Shown: piece by piece, positions 26,993-34,344 of the stretch
Layout of the letters: each line of letters opens with the position of its first letter
Numbering within the stretch: position 1 is the first letter of the stretch
DNA from: JADGQN01 sp035315185
GTDB lineage: Bacteria; Desulfobacterota; Syntrophorhabdia; Syntrophorhabdales; WCHB1-27
DNA: 64,000 nucleotides
Assembly (NCBI GenBank): GCA_035315185.1
Contig: DATFYE010000194.1
Coordinates: 25,586 to 89,585 of the forward strand
Reading direction: 5' to 3'
The notes under the pieces: model-generated
Databases searched by the model: none
Told to the model about the DNA's origin: nothing
What the model saw: the letters and a program-made list of their open reading frames with translations, nothing else
Position numbers and translations under genes: made by a program

Positions 26993-27120
26993 CGGCAATT
27001 CGTCTTCAAGTGTATACCTTCGTTGCCCGTCGGCCTGTTCTTACTCGACGTACCACCAGGTACGCCTCCGTAGCCCAGGCCTCGGCGCGCCTCGGTCTCC
27101 ATCTTGAATCCAAATTGCCG
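26993..27120. repeat. Structured intergenic element, family C, copy 1
   Basis: The element begins directly after the stop codon at 26992. Its ends are inverted repeats CGGCAATTCGTCTTCAAG and CTTGAATCCAAATTGCCG. Inside is a hairpin CGTACC-ACCA-GGTACG followed by GCCT and a GC-rich stretch with CTCGGTCTCC. Copies are at 29146-29282 and, more diverged and reversed, at 44584-44702. The rest of the gap (27121-27280) shows nothing I can name. Confidence 0.75.
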
Positions 27121-27280
27121 CTACTCGCTGTACCTTGAAAAAAAAGCATCGGGTGAGCCGACACGTCCAATGGGTCAGACGTGGAGCGCCATAGAGCGGA
27201 GAAAATGGTGCGACCGGCCCGTCATTGTGCCTTGAAAGGCCGCAGCCGTTGTGATACTGTATCCCCTGGTCTTCAGGCAC

Positions 27281-28240
27281 ATGCAATTACTTTCGGTATC
27301 GGACCTGCACACCTATTTCTTTTCCAACGGAACAATAACGAGAGCTGTAGACGGCGTTGACTTCGAGATAGATAAAGGGGAGGTCTTTGGTCTCGTCGGC
27401 GAAAGCGGCTGCGGAAAGACGATGACAGCCCTCTCCATTATGAGGCTGGTGCCTTCTCCGGGTAAAATCGTCAAGGGAGGCATACTGTTCGAAGGCGCAG
27501 ATCTCGTTCAGCTCACTAGCAGTCAGATGCAGAAGGTGCGTGGGAACAAGATCGGCATGGTCTTCCAGGAGCCTTTAACCTCCCTCAACCCGGTTTTGCG
27601 TATCGGGGACCAGCTCTCGGAAAGCCTTATCGTGCACAAGGGACTCTCCGGAGAAGAGGCGCGTGTTATTTGTGTAGAACTCTTACGCAAGGTGGGTTTC
27701 GACGAAGCAGATAGGCGGTACCTCCAGTATCCCCATCAGCTCTCCGGCGGCCAGCGGCAGCGAGTGCTGATTGCTATTGCCATCGCGTGCAATCCTTCTC
27801 TTGTCATAGCAGACGAGCCAACAACAGCGCTTGACGTGACGGTCGAGGCTCAGATCCTGCGCCTTCTTCAGCTCCTGATCGCTGAGTATCAGCTGTCGAT
27901 GCTCTTCATAACGCATAACCTGAACATAATAAGACGTATAGGGACTTCCGTGGGGATCATGTATGCAGGGAGAATGGTTGAAAAGGGGAGGGTGGATCGT
28001 TTCTTCGAAGAACCCCTGCATCCTTACAGCAAAGGCCTTCTCGAATCCATGCCTCAGTTCTCCGGTGAGCGGCGCAGACTTAAAGCCATACCGGGCGCTG
28101 TGCCACGGTTGTCGGATCTACCCCAAGGATGCAAGTTCAATCCGAGGTGTCCCTTTGTAATGGACCAGTGCAAGGTCGAGGAGCCGGCTGTATATGGCGT
28201 GAGTGGAAGATGGGTGCGATGTTATCTGTATCAGAACTGA
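27281..28240 (+). CDS. Peptide/nickel-type ABC transporter ATP-binding protein (DppD/OppD-like)
   Basis: The ATPase of about 319 residues starts at the ATG at 27281 (MQLLSVSDLHTYFF); an upstream GTG at 27251 is less likely. Seen are Walker A GESGCGKT, Q-loop VFQEP, signature LSGGQRQR, Walker B LVIADEPTTALD and the switch His in FITHN. The C-terminal oligopeptide-type extension with cysteines (CKFNPRCPFVMDQC) can bind an Fe-S cluster in relatives. It pairs with the ATPase at 28219 to form the heterodimeric engine of a Dpp/Opp-type importer. No permease or binding-protein genes are next to it, so they must be elsewhere. Confidence 0.9.
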   Translation: MQLLSVSDLHTYFFSNGTITRAVDGVDFEIDKGEVFGLVGESGCGKTMTALSIMRLVPSPGKIVKGGILFEGADLVQLTSSQMQKVRGNKIGMVFQEPLTSLNPVLRIGDQLSESLIVHKGLSGEEARVICVELLRKVGFDEADRRYLQYPHQLSGGQRQRVLIAIAIACNPSLVIADEPTTALDVTVEAQILRLLQLLIAEYQLSMLFITHNLNIIRRIGTSVGIMYAGRMVEKGRVDRFFEEPLHPYSKGLLESMPQFSGERRRLKAIPGAVPRLSDLPQGCKFNPRCPFVMDQCKVEEPAVYGVSGRWVRCYLYQN

Positions 28241-29145
28241 GAAAGAGTTACGAGATAAGAAGAACCCCGTTTTCTGTCCGCAAAGAGACCATCCGCGCTG
28301 TAGACAGGATCTCTTTTGATCTTGAGCAGGGACAGACGTTGGGGCTTGTCGGCGAGAGCGGTTGCGGCAAGAGTACTGTCGCAAAATGCATAACCATGCT
28401 CGAGAAGCCTGATGAGGGGCGCATTCTTTTCATGGGCCGCGACTGGGTCAATATGGCAGAGAGGCAACGGAAGGGCCTCCGCAAAGAGATGCAGATCATC
28501 TTCCAGGACCCGTTCTCTTCTCTCAATCCGAGAAAGAGGGTACTCGATACTATTGCGGAACCGCTCAAGGTTCACCGGATGGTCGAGAAAGGCAGCCTGA
28601 CCGAGAAAGTACTTGAAGTCTTGAAGAGCGTCGGCCTTGACGAAGACTTTCTGAAAAAGTATCCTCACGAAATGAGCGGGGGGCAGAGACAGCGCGTAGC
28701 TATCGGAAGGGCTCTGGCAACCGCTCCTTCTTTCATCGTGGCTGATGAGCCCGTGTCATCCCTGGATGTTTCCGTGCAAGCCCAAATAATTAACCTCTTT
28801 CTGGATATACGGGAGCGCTTCAGGATCTCCATGCTCTTTATTTCTCATGACCTCAATATCGTGAGATTCATCTCAGACCGGACCATGGTCATGTACCGGG
28901 GAAAAGTCGTGGAAACCGGAGAAACGGAAGAACTGTTTTCCCATCCATTGCATCCTTATACCCGGCTGCTGATGCAGGCATCGAATGACCAGGAGAGAGA
29001 AACGGAGGGTCAGGGTGCCAAGTCGAATGATGGCTGTGTCTTTCTCGATGGGTGCAGTGAGAGGAAAGAGATGTGCGCAGACGACTCACCGATGCTGAAG
29101 GGTCCTTCGAGCCATTCCGTCGCCTGCTTCCTGTATCCGGAATAA
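28219..29145 (+). CDS. Peptide/nickel-type ABC transporter ATP-binding protein (DppF/OppF-like)
   Basis: The second ATPase has about 308 residues, from the ATG at 28219 (MLSVSELRKSYEI). GGAAG lies about 9 nt upstream and the start is inside the end of the previous gene. Walker A GESGCGKS, signature MSGGQRQR, Walker B FIVADEPVSSLD and switch His in FISHD are intact. The C-terminal extension again has cysteines (CVFLDGCSERKEMC). It would work as the partner of the ATPase encoded upstream. Element C2 begins one base after the stop. Confidence 0.9.
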   Translation: MLSVSELRKSYEIRRTPFSVRKETIRAVDRISFDLEQGQTLGLVGESGCGKSTVAKCITMLEKPDEGRILFMGRDWVNMAERQRKGLRKEMQIIFQDPFSSLNPRKRVLDTIAEPLKVHRMVEKGSLTEKVLEVLKSVGLDEDFLKKYPHEMSGGQRQRVAIGRALATAPSFIVADEPVSSLDVSVQAQIINLFLDIRERFRISMLFISHDLNIVRFISDRTMVMYRGKVVETGETEELFSHPLHPYTRLLMQASNDQERETEGQGAKSNDGCVFLDGCSERKEMCADDSPMLKGPSSHSVACFLYPE

Positions 29146-29282
29146 CAGCAATTCGTCTTCAAGTGTATACCTTCCGGGTACCCGCTTGCAGGTGTGCTAC
29201 GTCGCCCTCCTCGACGTACTCTTAGTACGCCTGCGTCGGCTCCTCGCTGCCGTCTCGGTCTCCACTCGAATCCAAATTGCTG
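29146..29282. repeat. Structured intergenic element, family C, copy 2
   Basis: Same layout as copy 1: it starts after the dppF-like stop, with ends CAGCAATTCGTCTTCAAG and CTCGAATCCAAATTGCTG and an inner hairpin CGTACT-CTT-AGTACG. The outer pair CAG/CTG replaces CGG/CCG of copy 1, and the inner stem C/G becomes T/A, so pairing is kept though bases change. The right half (29222-29282) overlaps the 3' end of the glycosyltransferase gene and encodes its last residues. Confidence 0.78.
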
Positions 29283-30796
29283 TAAGTTTCTGCCCCCTCC
29301 GGTCCCCCGGGTACCCGCTTGCGGGGGTTATTTTTGAATGTAACTTGGTGTGAGCTTCTTGTAGTTCCGCGAGTAATCCAAGCGCCCTGATGTCGGCACG
29401 TCAGAAAAGCATACGGTATAATCCACTGGCACGCGAGGACCCAGAAAAATTCGTACAAGATTACCCACAGAAAATCCGAGTCGCGCTCGTTGCGGTAGTA
29501 AATGAGCGCCATGGTCACGCCGAGCAGTGTTATCATCACCACATGCCGGAACAGCCAGAGTGGTTTGGTGAGCATGAGTGCGTAACTCTGACCGATGAGC
29601 ACGTAGGGCACCACGAGAGTTGAAGCGACCAGCACGGAGTTGATCCGGAACCCCCACACGTAGTCAGCCCGGAACGGTTTGAAGAGGTAAGAAAAGAGGA
29701 ATGCGGTTTCCCTGATATTGCTCCGGGCCCAACGAAGGAACATCTTCGTCATCCCCGCATACGAGATGGGCATCTTGCTCCACACCACCGCATTAGACTG
29801 ATAGATTGAATAAAAGCCTTGAGCCGTGATCAGGTTCGTCAAGGCGCGGTCTTCCCCGGTCAGACAGGCCACCCCCAGGAATCTCTGGTGGATCCATCTG
29901 GAGAGGACCGGCTTAACAGCCGAAGCTCGGTAAATCGAAAGTGCCCCAGGGGTGGTAAGAAGTCCGCGGATCTGGCTCTGATAAGCCCTGGAGAATGCGA
30001 ACGATAGGGAGAAGGAGATCTTCAGGAATCGGGTTATGAGGCTGTCATTCCGGTTGAGCACCTTAACACTGCCCGCCACACAGCCAATCTTGGGATCGTG
30101 CACCAGAGCGCTCACCCCGTTTTCTAATGCATCAGGCTCTACGACGCTGTCGGAATCGACGGTGATCCAGACCTCTCCGGTGGCCTTGCCAAAGCCCCTG
30201 TGTAAAGCATCTCGTTTGCCTCTGTTTTCAGGATTTCGGATGGTCAGCACCTCGATCTTCGCTTCGTGGACGGCCCTCTGAATGTATTGCCACGTATCGT
30301 CGGTGCTGCCATCGTCAACAACAATCACCTGTAATCTATCCCTGGGGTAAGAGCCGTTTGCAACCGACAGAATGGAGTCTCGTACAAGAGGCCCCTCGTT
30401 GTAGACAGGGATAACGATAGACACAGAGGGGAGCTCGCTCTCCGCCACCGGCGGCAAGGGGCGATAGCGGAGCCAGAGCGAAACTCTCCAGATCAGAGCC
30501 ACATAGTGGGCGAATCCGTAGCTCGTCAAAGACCAGAGCCAGAGATTGCCGAGAGCAGTGTCAGGGATAAACCTGAACAGAGTGTGGAAGGTTCCTGACC
30601 ACCAAGCAGCAACCAGAAGCGATGCGGCCCCGAGAGCGATTGCCATTTTGACCCAACACTCCCACGGGGGCGTATTCGAGAGCCCCGGCGCGGGGTAACG
30701 AAATGAAGATGAGTAGACCAGCTTGAGCGAAGCAGAAGATGAATGTGTGGGGGTGAGGAGTTCCGGCCCGCTGCTCCCTGCACGGTTTGATAACAC
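29222..30796 (-). CDS. Processive family-2 glycosyltransferase (NodC/hyaluronan-synthase-like), c-di-GMP riboswitch-controlled
   Basis: The membrane protein has about 524 residues. N-terminal hydrophobic segments are followed by a GT-A domain with VIPVYNEG, VDDGSTDDT, WITVDSDS, the acceptor motif GEDRALTN and RWARSN in the place of the Q/RxxRW of processive synthases; then come about four more membrane segments. Such enzymes (NodC, HasA, PgaC) polymerise GlcNAc- or GlcA-type sugars and export the chain. I start at a GTG at 30796 with GGAGG 6 nt upstream; an ATG at 30646 would also give an intact domain. The leader carries a c-di-GMP-I riboswitch, so an exopolysaccharide role is likely. The last 20 or so residues (ending EEPTQAY) come from repeat C2 and look accidental. 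Confidence 0.85.
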   Translation of the reverse strand: MLSNRAGSSGPELLTPTHSSSASLKLVYSSSFRYPAPGLSNTPPWECWVKMAIALGAASLLVAAWWSGTFHTLFRFIPDTALGNLWLWSLTSYGFAHYVALIWRVSLWLRYRPLPPVAESELPSVSIVIPVYNEGPLVRDSILSVANGSYPRDRLQVIVVDDGSTDDTWQYIQRAVHEAKIEVLTIRNPENRGKRDALHRGFGKATGEVWITVDSDSVVEPDALENGVSALVHDPKIGCVAGSVKVLNRNDSLITRFLKISFSLSFAFSRAYQSQIRGLLTTPGALSIYRASAVKPVLSRWIHQRFLGVACLTGEDRALTNLITAQGFYSIYQSNAVVWSKMPISYAGMTKMFLRWARSNIRETAFLFSYLFKPFRADYVWGFRINSVLVASTLVVPYVLIGQSYALMLTKPLWLFRHVVMITLLGVTMALIYYRNERDSDFLWVILYEFFWVLACQWIIPYAFLTCRHQGAWITRGTTRSSHQVTFKNNPRKRVPGGPEGAETYSNLDSSGDRDGSEEPTQAY

Positions 30797-30889
30797 TATA
30801 TTCCTCCGCAAGGTGTGCGGCCTCGTTGTGCCGCATCCTCCGGGAGGTGCTTCGGTCGGTGCACGGCCGCTCTTGAGCCGGTCCGGGAG
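30794..30889 (-). promoter_or_regulatory. Expression platform between c-di-GMP riboswitch and glycosyltransferase start
   Basis: On the minus strand a CCTCC lies next to one GGAGG (hairpin CCTCC-CG-GGAGG type, near 30828-30838) and upstream of the true ribosome site GGAGG before the GTG. A separate perfect stem TGCGGC/GCCGCA lies between. The CCTCC could pair with either GGAGG, so two exclusive folds are possible, one open and one closed at the ribosome site. Drawn by eye. Confidence 0.4.
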
Positions 30890-31000
30890 CGACCTTTGCA
30901 TCACCCGGCAACCCTGCTGCCATGGCTTTGGCGAACCAAAGCTTTAGGCCAGTGGCTTTGCGTCCCACCCTTTCGAATGGTTTGCCTTTATCAGGTTCGC
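30889..31000 (-). ncRNA. Cyclic di-GMP-I riboswitch (GEMM)
   Basis: Minus-strand reading gives the family's order of blocks: P1 GCGAACCT (paired with AGGTCGC at the 3' end), AAAGGCAAACC, a GAAA-type loop, GGGTGGGACGCAAAGCC, CTGGCCTA, a hairpin GCTTTGG-TTCG-CCAAAGC, then GCAGGGTTGCCGGGTGATGC. These match the GEMM-I consensus, including GGCAAACC, the GGGACGCAAAGCC core and the tetraloop receptor. It should sense c-di-GMP and control the glycosyltransferase, whose start is about 90 nt downstream. Confidence 0.92.
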
Positions 31001-31005
31001 AATGA

Positions 31006-31033
31006 TTTTCGGCCCGTTTTCTAAAAAACTTGA
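31006..31033 (-). promoter_or_regulatory. Possible sigma-28 promoter of the c-di-GMP riboswitch transcript
   Basis: On the minus strand TCAAGTTT (31026-31033) and GCCGAAAA (31006-31013) each differ by one base from the FliA boxes TAAAGTTT and GCCGATAA. They are 12 bp apart where 11 is usual. The predicted start near 31000 coincides with the 5' edge of the riboswitch, which is the best argument for it. Confidence 0.4.
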
Positions 31034-31076
31034 GATGCCCGAGATAGGCTTTATTGGTCTCGATGAAGATCTTATT

Positions 31077-31102
31077 TAAAACTTAGGCCCATTTGCCGAT
31101 AA
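31077..31102 (+). promoter_or_regulatory. Possible sigma-28 promoter of the sigma-54 activator gene
   Basis: GCCGATAA (31095-31102) is an exact FliA -10 box. A TAAA lies 14 bp upstream where 15 is usual. It points to the activator gene at 31143, with about 35 nt of leader. Confidence 0.38.
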
Positions 31103-31142
31103 CATTATAAATCAGACGATATGCTGACGCCGAGGGTGTGGT

Positions 31143-32444
31143 TTGCTTAGAGTCTTTCTTTCGCTCAAGGATTCTCATAATGATGTGCTCCCGCTTCTTG
31201 ATGGGCACCAGGTGGATGTGCATAACGGCACTGGGTCCTTCCAGCAGAAGATAGCCACAGGTAATTACCATCTGGTACTATCGGACGCTGATGCCTCAAT
31301 GGTACCCTCAATCAAGCTGGCAGACCCCAGGGTCGAGGTGATCCTGATCGGCAATCATCGAGACGACGGAGTCGAAGCAATCAGAGAAGGAGCCTGGGCC
31401 CACTTTTCGACGCCCCTCGACCTCGATCGGTTAAAAGCAACCATCGAGGAAATTGTCGATATGTTCGAGATCCGCAGCGAGACTGCGCGGCTGGAGGAGC
31501 AGCTCGACTCCAAGTACACCTTTGCGGGTATCGTGGCAAGGAACCCGAAGATGTTGGAAATCTGCTCCTTCATAAGGAGAATAGCTCCCTACTTCAAGAT
31601 GGTCACGATCATGGGAGAGACGGGTACAGGCAAGGAAGTGGTCGCCAGGGCCATACATAGCTTGAGCGCAAAGCAGAAAGACCCTTTACTGGTCTGTAAC
31701 TGCGGGGGATTCGTCGAGACATTGATAGAATCTGAACTGTTCGGTCACAAACAAGGATCCTTCACTGGCGCAATAAAGGACAAGGTGGGTCTGTTTGAGG
31801 CGGCTGGTGAAGGGGCCCTTTTTATGGATGAAATCGGAGAGCTGCCGCTTTCCTTCCAGCCGCATCTGCTCAGGGTACTCCAGAATGGAGAATTCAGGCC
31901 GGTGGGAAGCAGCCAGGCTATATTCTCCAAATGTCGGGTGATAGCCGCGACCAGCAAGAATCTTTCCCATGAGATGAAGAACGGCAAGTTCAGGGAGGAC
32001 CTGTTCTACAGAATTACGCCTTTAACCATTACCATCCCACCCTTGCGCGAACGAAAGGATGACATACCGTTGCTCTCCCGTTTTTTTCTTAATAAATCAA
32101 ACGCAGCCACAGGAAAAAAAATCGTAGGCATATCGAGGTCTGCCCAGGCTGTGCTGATGTCTCATGATTGGCCGGGTAATGTGCGCGAGCTGGAAAATGT
32201 TATCGAGCAGGCCGTGATTCTCGCCCCGGAGTCCTTCATAAAGGTGGAGCACCTGCCCGGTTATTTGCAGGAGGCAGGCATCAGACACCATGCTTCAGAC
32301 ACATCCCTGGCGGACGTGATCAGAAAACATCTGGAAGCGACGCTTTCGGTGTGTGACGGAAATAAAAGCGAGACCGCGCGCAGGCTGGGCTTAAGTCGGC
32401 GCGCCCTCTTGCGCTGGATCGAAAAATATAACATAGCGCCGTAG
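31143..32444 (+). CDS. Sigma-54-dependent transcriptional activator (PilR-like, with degenerate receiver)
   Basis: The 433-residue protein has three parts. Residues 1-110 look like a response-regulator receiver but lack the N-terminal acidic pair (VFLSLKD) and the conserved lysine (FSTPLDLDRL); the site LVLSDAD may keep the aspartate. Residues 125-360 are the AAA+ domain, with Walker A GETGTGKE, the sigma-54 contact loop as GSFTGA, Walker B ALFMDEIGEL and FREDLFYRI. The C-terminal Fis-type helix-turn-helix is NKSETARRLGLSRRALLRW. It starts at a TTG preceded by GAGGGTG. It lies just before pilA and its sigma-54 promoter, so it is the likely activator of the pilus genes. No histidine kinase gene is adjacent. 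Confidence 0.9.
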   Translation: MLRVFLSLKDSHNDVLPLLDGHQVDVHNGTGSFQQKIATGNYHLVLSDADASMVPSIKLADPRVEVILIGNHRDDGVEAIREGAWAHFSTPLDLDRLKATIEEIVDMFEIRSETARLEEQLDSKYTFAGIVARNPKMLEICSFIRRIAPYFKMVTIMGETGTGKEVVARAIHSLSAKQKDPLLVCNCGGFVETLIESELFGHKQGSFTGAIKDKVGLFEAAGEGALFMDEIGELPLSFQPHLLRVLQNGEFRPVGSSQAIFSKCRVIAATSKNLSHEMKNGKFREDLFYRITPLTITIPPLRERKDDIPLLSRFFLNKSNAATGKKIVGISRSAQAVLMSHDWPGNVRELENVIEQAVILAPESFIKVEHLPGYLQEAGIRHHASDTSLADVIRKHLEATLSVCDGNKSETARRLGLSRRALLRWIEKYNIAP

Positions 32445-32499
32445 CCATACTAATGACCAAAAGCGCCCATTATGCCAAAATCGACCAGCTCCTGAAACG

Positions 32500-32583
32500 A
32501 GTCTATCTGGTCTATCTGGTCTATCTAGTCTACCTTGTCTCTGCAGCATTGGACCGAACAGGCCAGATGGACTAAATGGACCG
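32500..32583. repeat. Inverted repeat with 9-nt tandem arms (GTCTATCTG family), flanked by 13-bp direct repeats
   Basis: The left arm is GTCTATCTG, GTCTATCTG, GTCTATCTA, GTCTACCTT. The right arm has GGCCAGATG, GACTAAATG, GACC. The whole is flanked by CCAAAAGCGCCCA at 32457-32469 and 32603-32615. It is related to the arms around the cobalamin riboswitch. It sits between the activator gene and the pilA promoter; the rest of this 392-bp gap carries the sigma-54 site and the pilA leader. Confidence 0.7.
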
Positions 32584-32690
32584 TGGGCATGACCGACCCT
32601 GTCCAAAAGCGCCCAGTGCGTGGAATAGCAAAAAAGGCGGCAGTATCCGAAAACCTAACACAGGTACGGATTTCCAGGGGGCAGGACTTC

Positions 32691-32706
32691 TGGCATGCCC
32701 CTTGCT
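32691..32706 (+). promoter_or_regulatory. Sigma-54 promoter of pilA
   Basis: TGGCATGCCCCTTGCT fits TGGCAC-N5-TTGCW with a single change, and the GG and GC doublets are 12 bp apart. The start near 32718 gives a leader of about 120 nt before pilA. RpoN control of the major pilin is common, and the activator gene lies just upstream. Confidence 0.78.
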
Positions 32707-32836
32707 AATAAGTCAGTCATGTTTACAGATTTGCAGCGAGTTAGAGAAGCAAATTACACGGGGAGGGAGGTGAAACAAAACTTACACTCAGCAGTAAGAC
32801 GTATGTTCTAATCAAAATCCTTAGGAGGAATCTAAC

Positions 32837-33265
32837 ATGAAGATAAGAAGGGGAACAAAAGGTTTCACGCTTATTGAGTTACTGATAGTCATCGCGATCA
32901 TTGGTATCCTGGCAGCCATCGCAATTCCTGCATATACGGGATATACGGGCAGGGCAAAGATTGCAGGAGTGGTCCATTCCATGGGCGCCATAAAGACGGC
33001 AGTGGGGGCCTATTTCGTTGAGAATGGTGCAACTCCCGCGGCAGCCGACGTCACTGCTATCAAGACCCAATTCGGGATCGATATTGCTACCCAGTACGCA
33101 ACGTACGCGGTGTCAGCCGGCGCCGGTTGCGGTACAATAACTGCGACTATCCAGAACGTTAATGCCGACACGAACACCTTCAACCTCACGCTGACGCCGG
33201 ATGCAACCTGTAAGACCTGGACCTGGGGTGGATCAGTACCGGCTTCTTATATGCCGAAAGGCTAG
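32837..33265 (+). CDS. pilA: Type IV major pilin
   Basis: The 142-residue prepilin has the leader MKIRRGTKG, PilD cleavage before FTLIELLIVIAIIGILAAIA, and Glu at mature position 5. A helical stem follows, then a C-terminal domain with two cysteines (AGCGTI and DATCKTW) that probably form the D-region disulfide. Its length fits a full-size type IVa pilin rather than the short conductive pilins of Geobacter. AGGAGG lies before the ATG. It has its own sigma-54 promoter and terminator, so it is likely made in excess of the machinery encoded downstream. Confidence 0.93.
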   Translation: MKIRRGTKGFTLIELLIVIAIIGILAAIAIPAYTGYTGRAKIAGVVHSMGAIKTAVGAYFVENGATPAAADVTAIKTQFGIDIATQYATYAVSAGAGCGTITATIQNVNADTNTFNLTLTPDATCKTWTWGGSVPASYMPKG

Positions 33266-33283
33266 TTGACGCTCAGTGATATT

Positions 33284-33315
33284 GAGGGGGCCTATTAACG
33301 GGCCCCCTCTTTTTT
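33284..33315 (+). terminator. Rho-independent terminator of pilA
   Basis: A perfect 9-bp stem GAGGGGGCC/GGCCCCCTC with an 8-nt loop is followed by six T's, 19 bp after the pilA stop. It isolates pilA from pilD. Confidence 0.9.
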
Positions 33316-33451
33316 CAGCATGGGAAGAGTACGCGCATTTGGATTGGCTGAGCATCCCATCACGACAGGCGTGATGGGCACGCCCGTTTTAGGGGCCTTG
33401 CTGCAAGGTTGCTTCATCCTTTACCTGAGTGTGTGATAAGATGGATACCTG

Positions 33452-34333
33452 ATGCCTATTTTCTGGTCTGTGCTTTTCTTTGTGCTCGGCGCCCTCATCG
33501 GTAGCTTTCTCAATGTCTGTATCTACAGGCTGCCCAGGGGAAAATCGATTGTGACTCCCGGCTCCTCATGTACCCTTTGCGGAGCGCCCATCCATTTCTA
33601 CGACAATATACCGATCATCAGCTATATGGTCTTGAGGGGCAGGTGCAGGCACTGCAAGGCCGTCATCTCAGGGCGATATGTCGTGGTCGAACTCCTGACC
33701 GCTTTGCTCTATGCGGCGCTCTTCAGCATTTACGGGTTTTCCATTGAATTGCCTGTGGTGCTGCTTTTTGCCTCCTTGCTCATCGTAATATCTTTTATCG
33801 ACCTTGATTTCAGGATCATCCCCGATATCTTAAGCCTCGGCGGGATAATAGCAGGCTTGGTGCTCTCCCTTTTCAGGTCGTCAATTCCAGGGGACCCATC
33901 ATTGCAGCCATCAATCTCCTATTTATCAAAGTGGCCAGCGCTGCTCCCTTCTCTAGTTGGAATTTTATTAGGTGGGGGCATTCTCTGGGTTATCGCCGAA
34001 TTATACGCGCGTGCCAGGAAGCAAGAAGGCATGGGTGGTGGCGATATCAAACTCCTTGCAATGTTCGGCGCTTTTTATGGGTGGGAGGGAGCCATCTTTT
34101 CTCTCGTCTCAGCGTCGTTTGTGGGCTCCCTCGTGGGTCTTCCCCTGGCCCTGCTTAATCGTAAAGGGCTGAAGTATGAGATTCCTTTTGGACCCTTTCT
34201 CTGTTTTGGTGCGCTGCTTTACGTGTTTCTGTCGCCTAACCATAGGGTTTTGAACGACTTGGTAGTTGGATTCAGTCAGGTAAGTGAGTGGCTAGTAGCA
34301 TTAATAGGCCGTGCTTTACGCAGTGGTGGGTGA
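33452..34333 (+). CDS. pilD: Prepilin peptidase / N-methyltransferase
   Basis: The 293-residue inner-membrane aspartyl protease has two CxxC pairs near the N-terminus (CTLCGAP and CRHCKAV, a zinc site) and catalytic aspartates in FIDLDFRIIPD and GMGGGDIKLLAMFG. About eight membrane segments fit the family. It cleaves the leaders of all the prepilins seen here and methylates the new N-terminal phenylalanine. It comes after the pilA terminator and just before a FimT-like pseudopilin gene (11-bp gap), with which it is probably co-transcribed. Confidence 0.95.
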   Translation: MPIFWSVLFFVLGALIGSFLNVCIYRLPRGKSIVTPGSSCTLCGAPIHFYDNIPIISYMVLRGRCRHCKAVISGRYVVVELLTALLYAALFSIYGFSIELPVVLLFASLLIVISFIDLDFRIIPDILSLGGIIAGLVLSLFRSSIPGDPSLQPSISYLSKWPALLPSLVGILLGGGILWVIAELYARARKQEGMGGGDIKLLAMFGAFYGWEGAIFSLVSASFVGSLVGLPLALLNRKGLKYEIPFGPFLCFGALLYVFLSPNHRVLNDLVVGFSQVSEWLVALIGRALRSGG

Positions 34334-34344
34334 CAAGAAGATTC

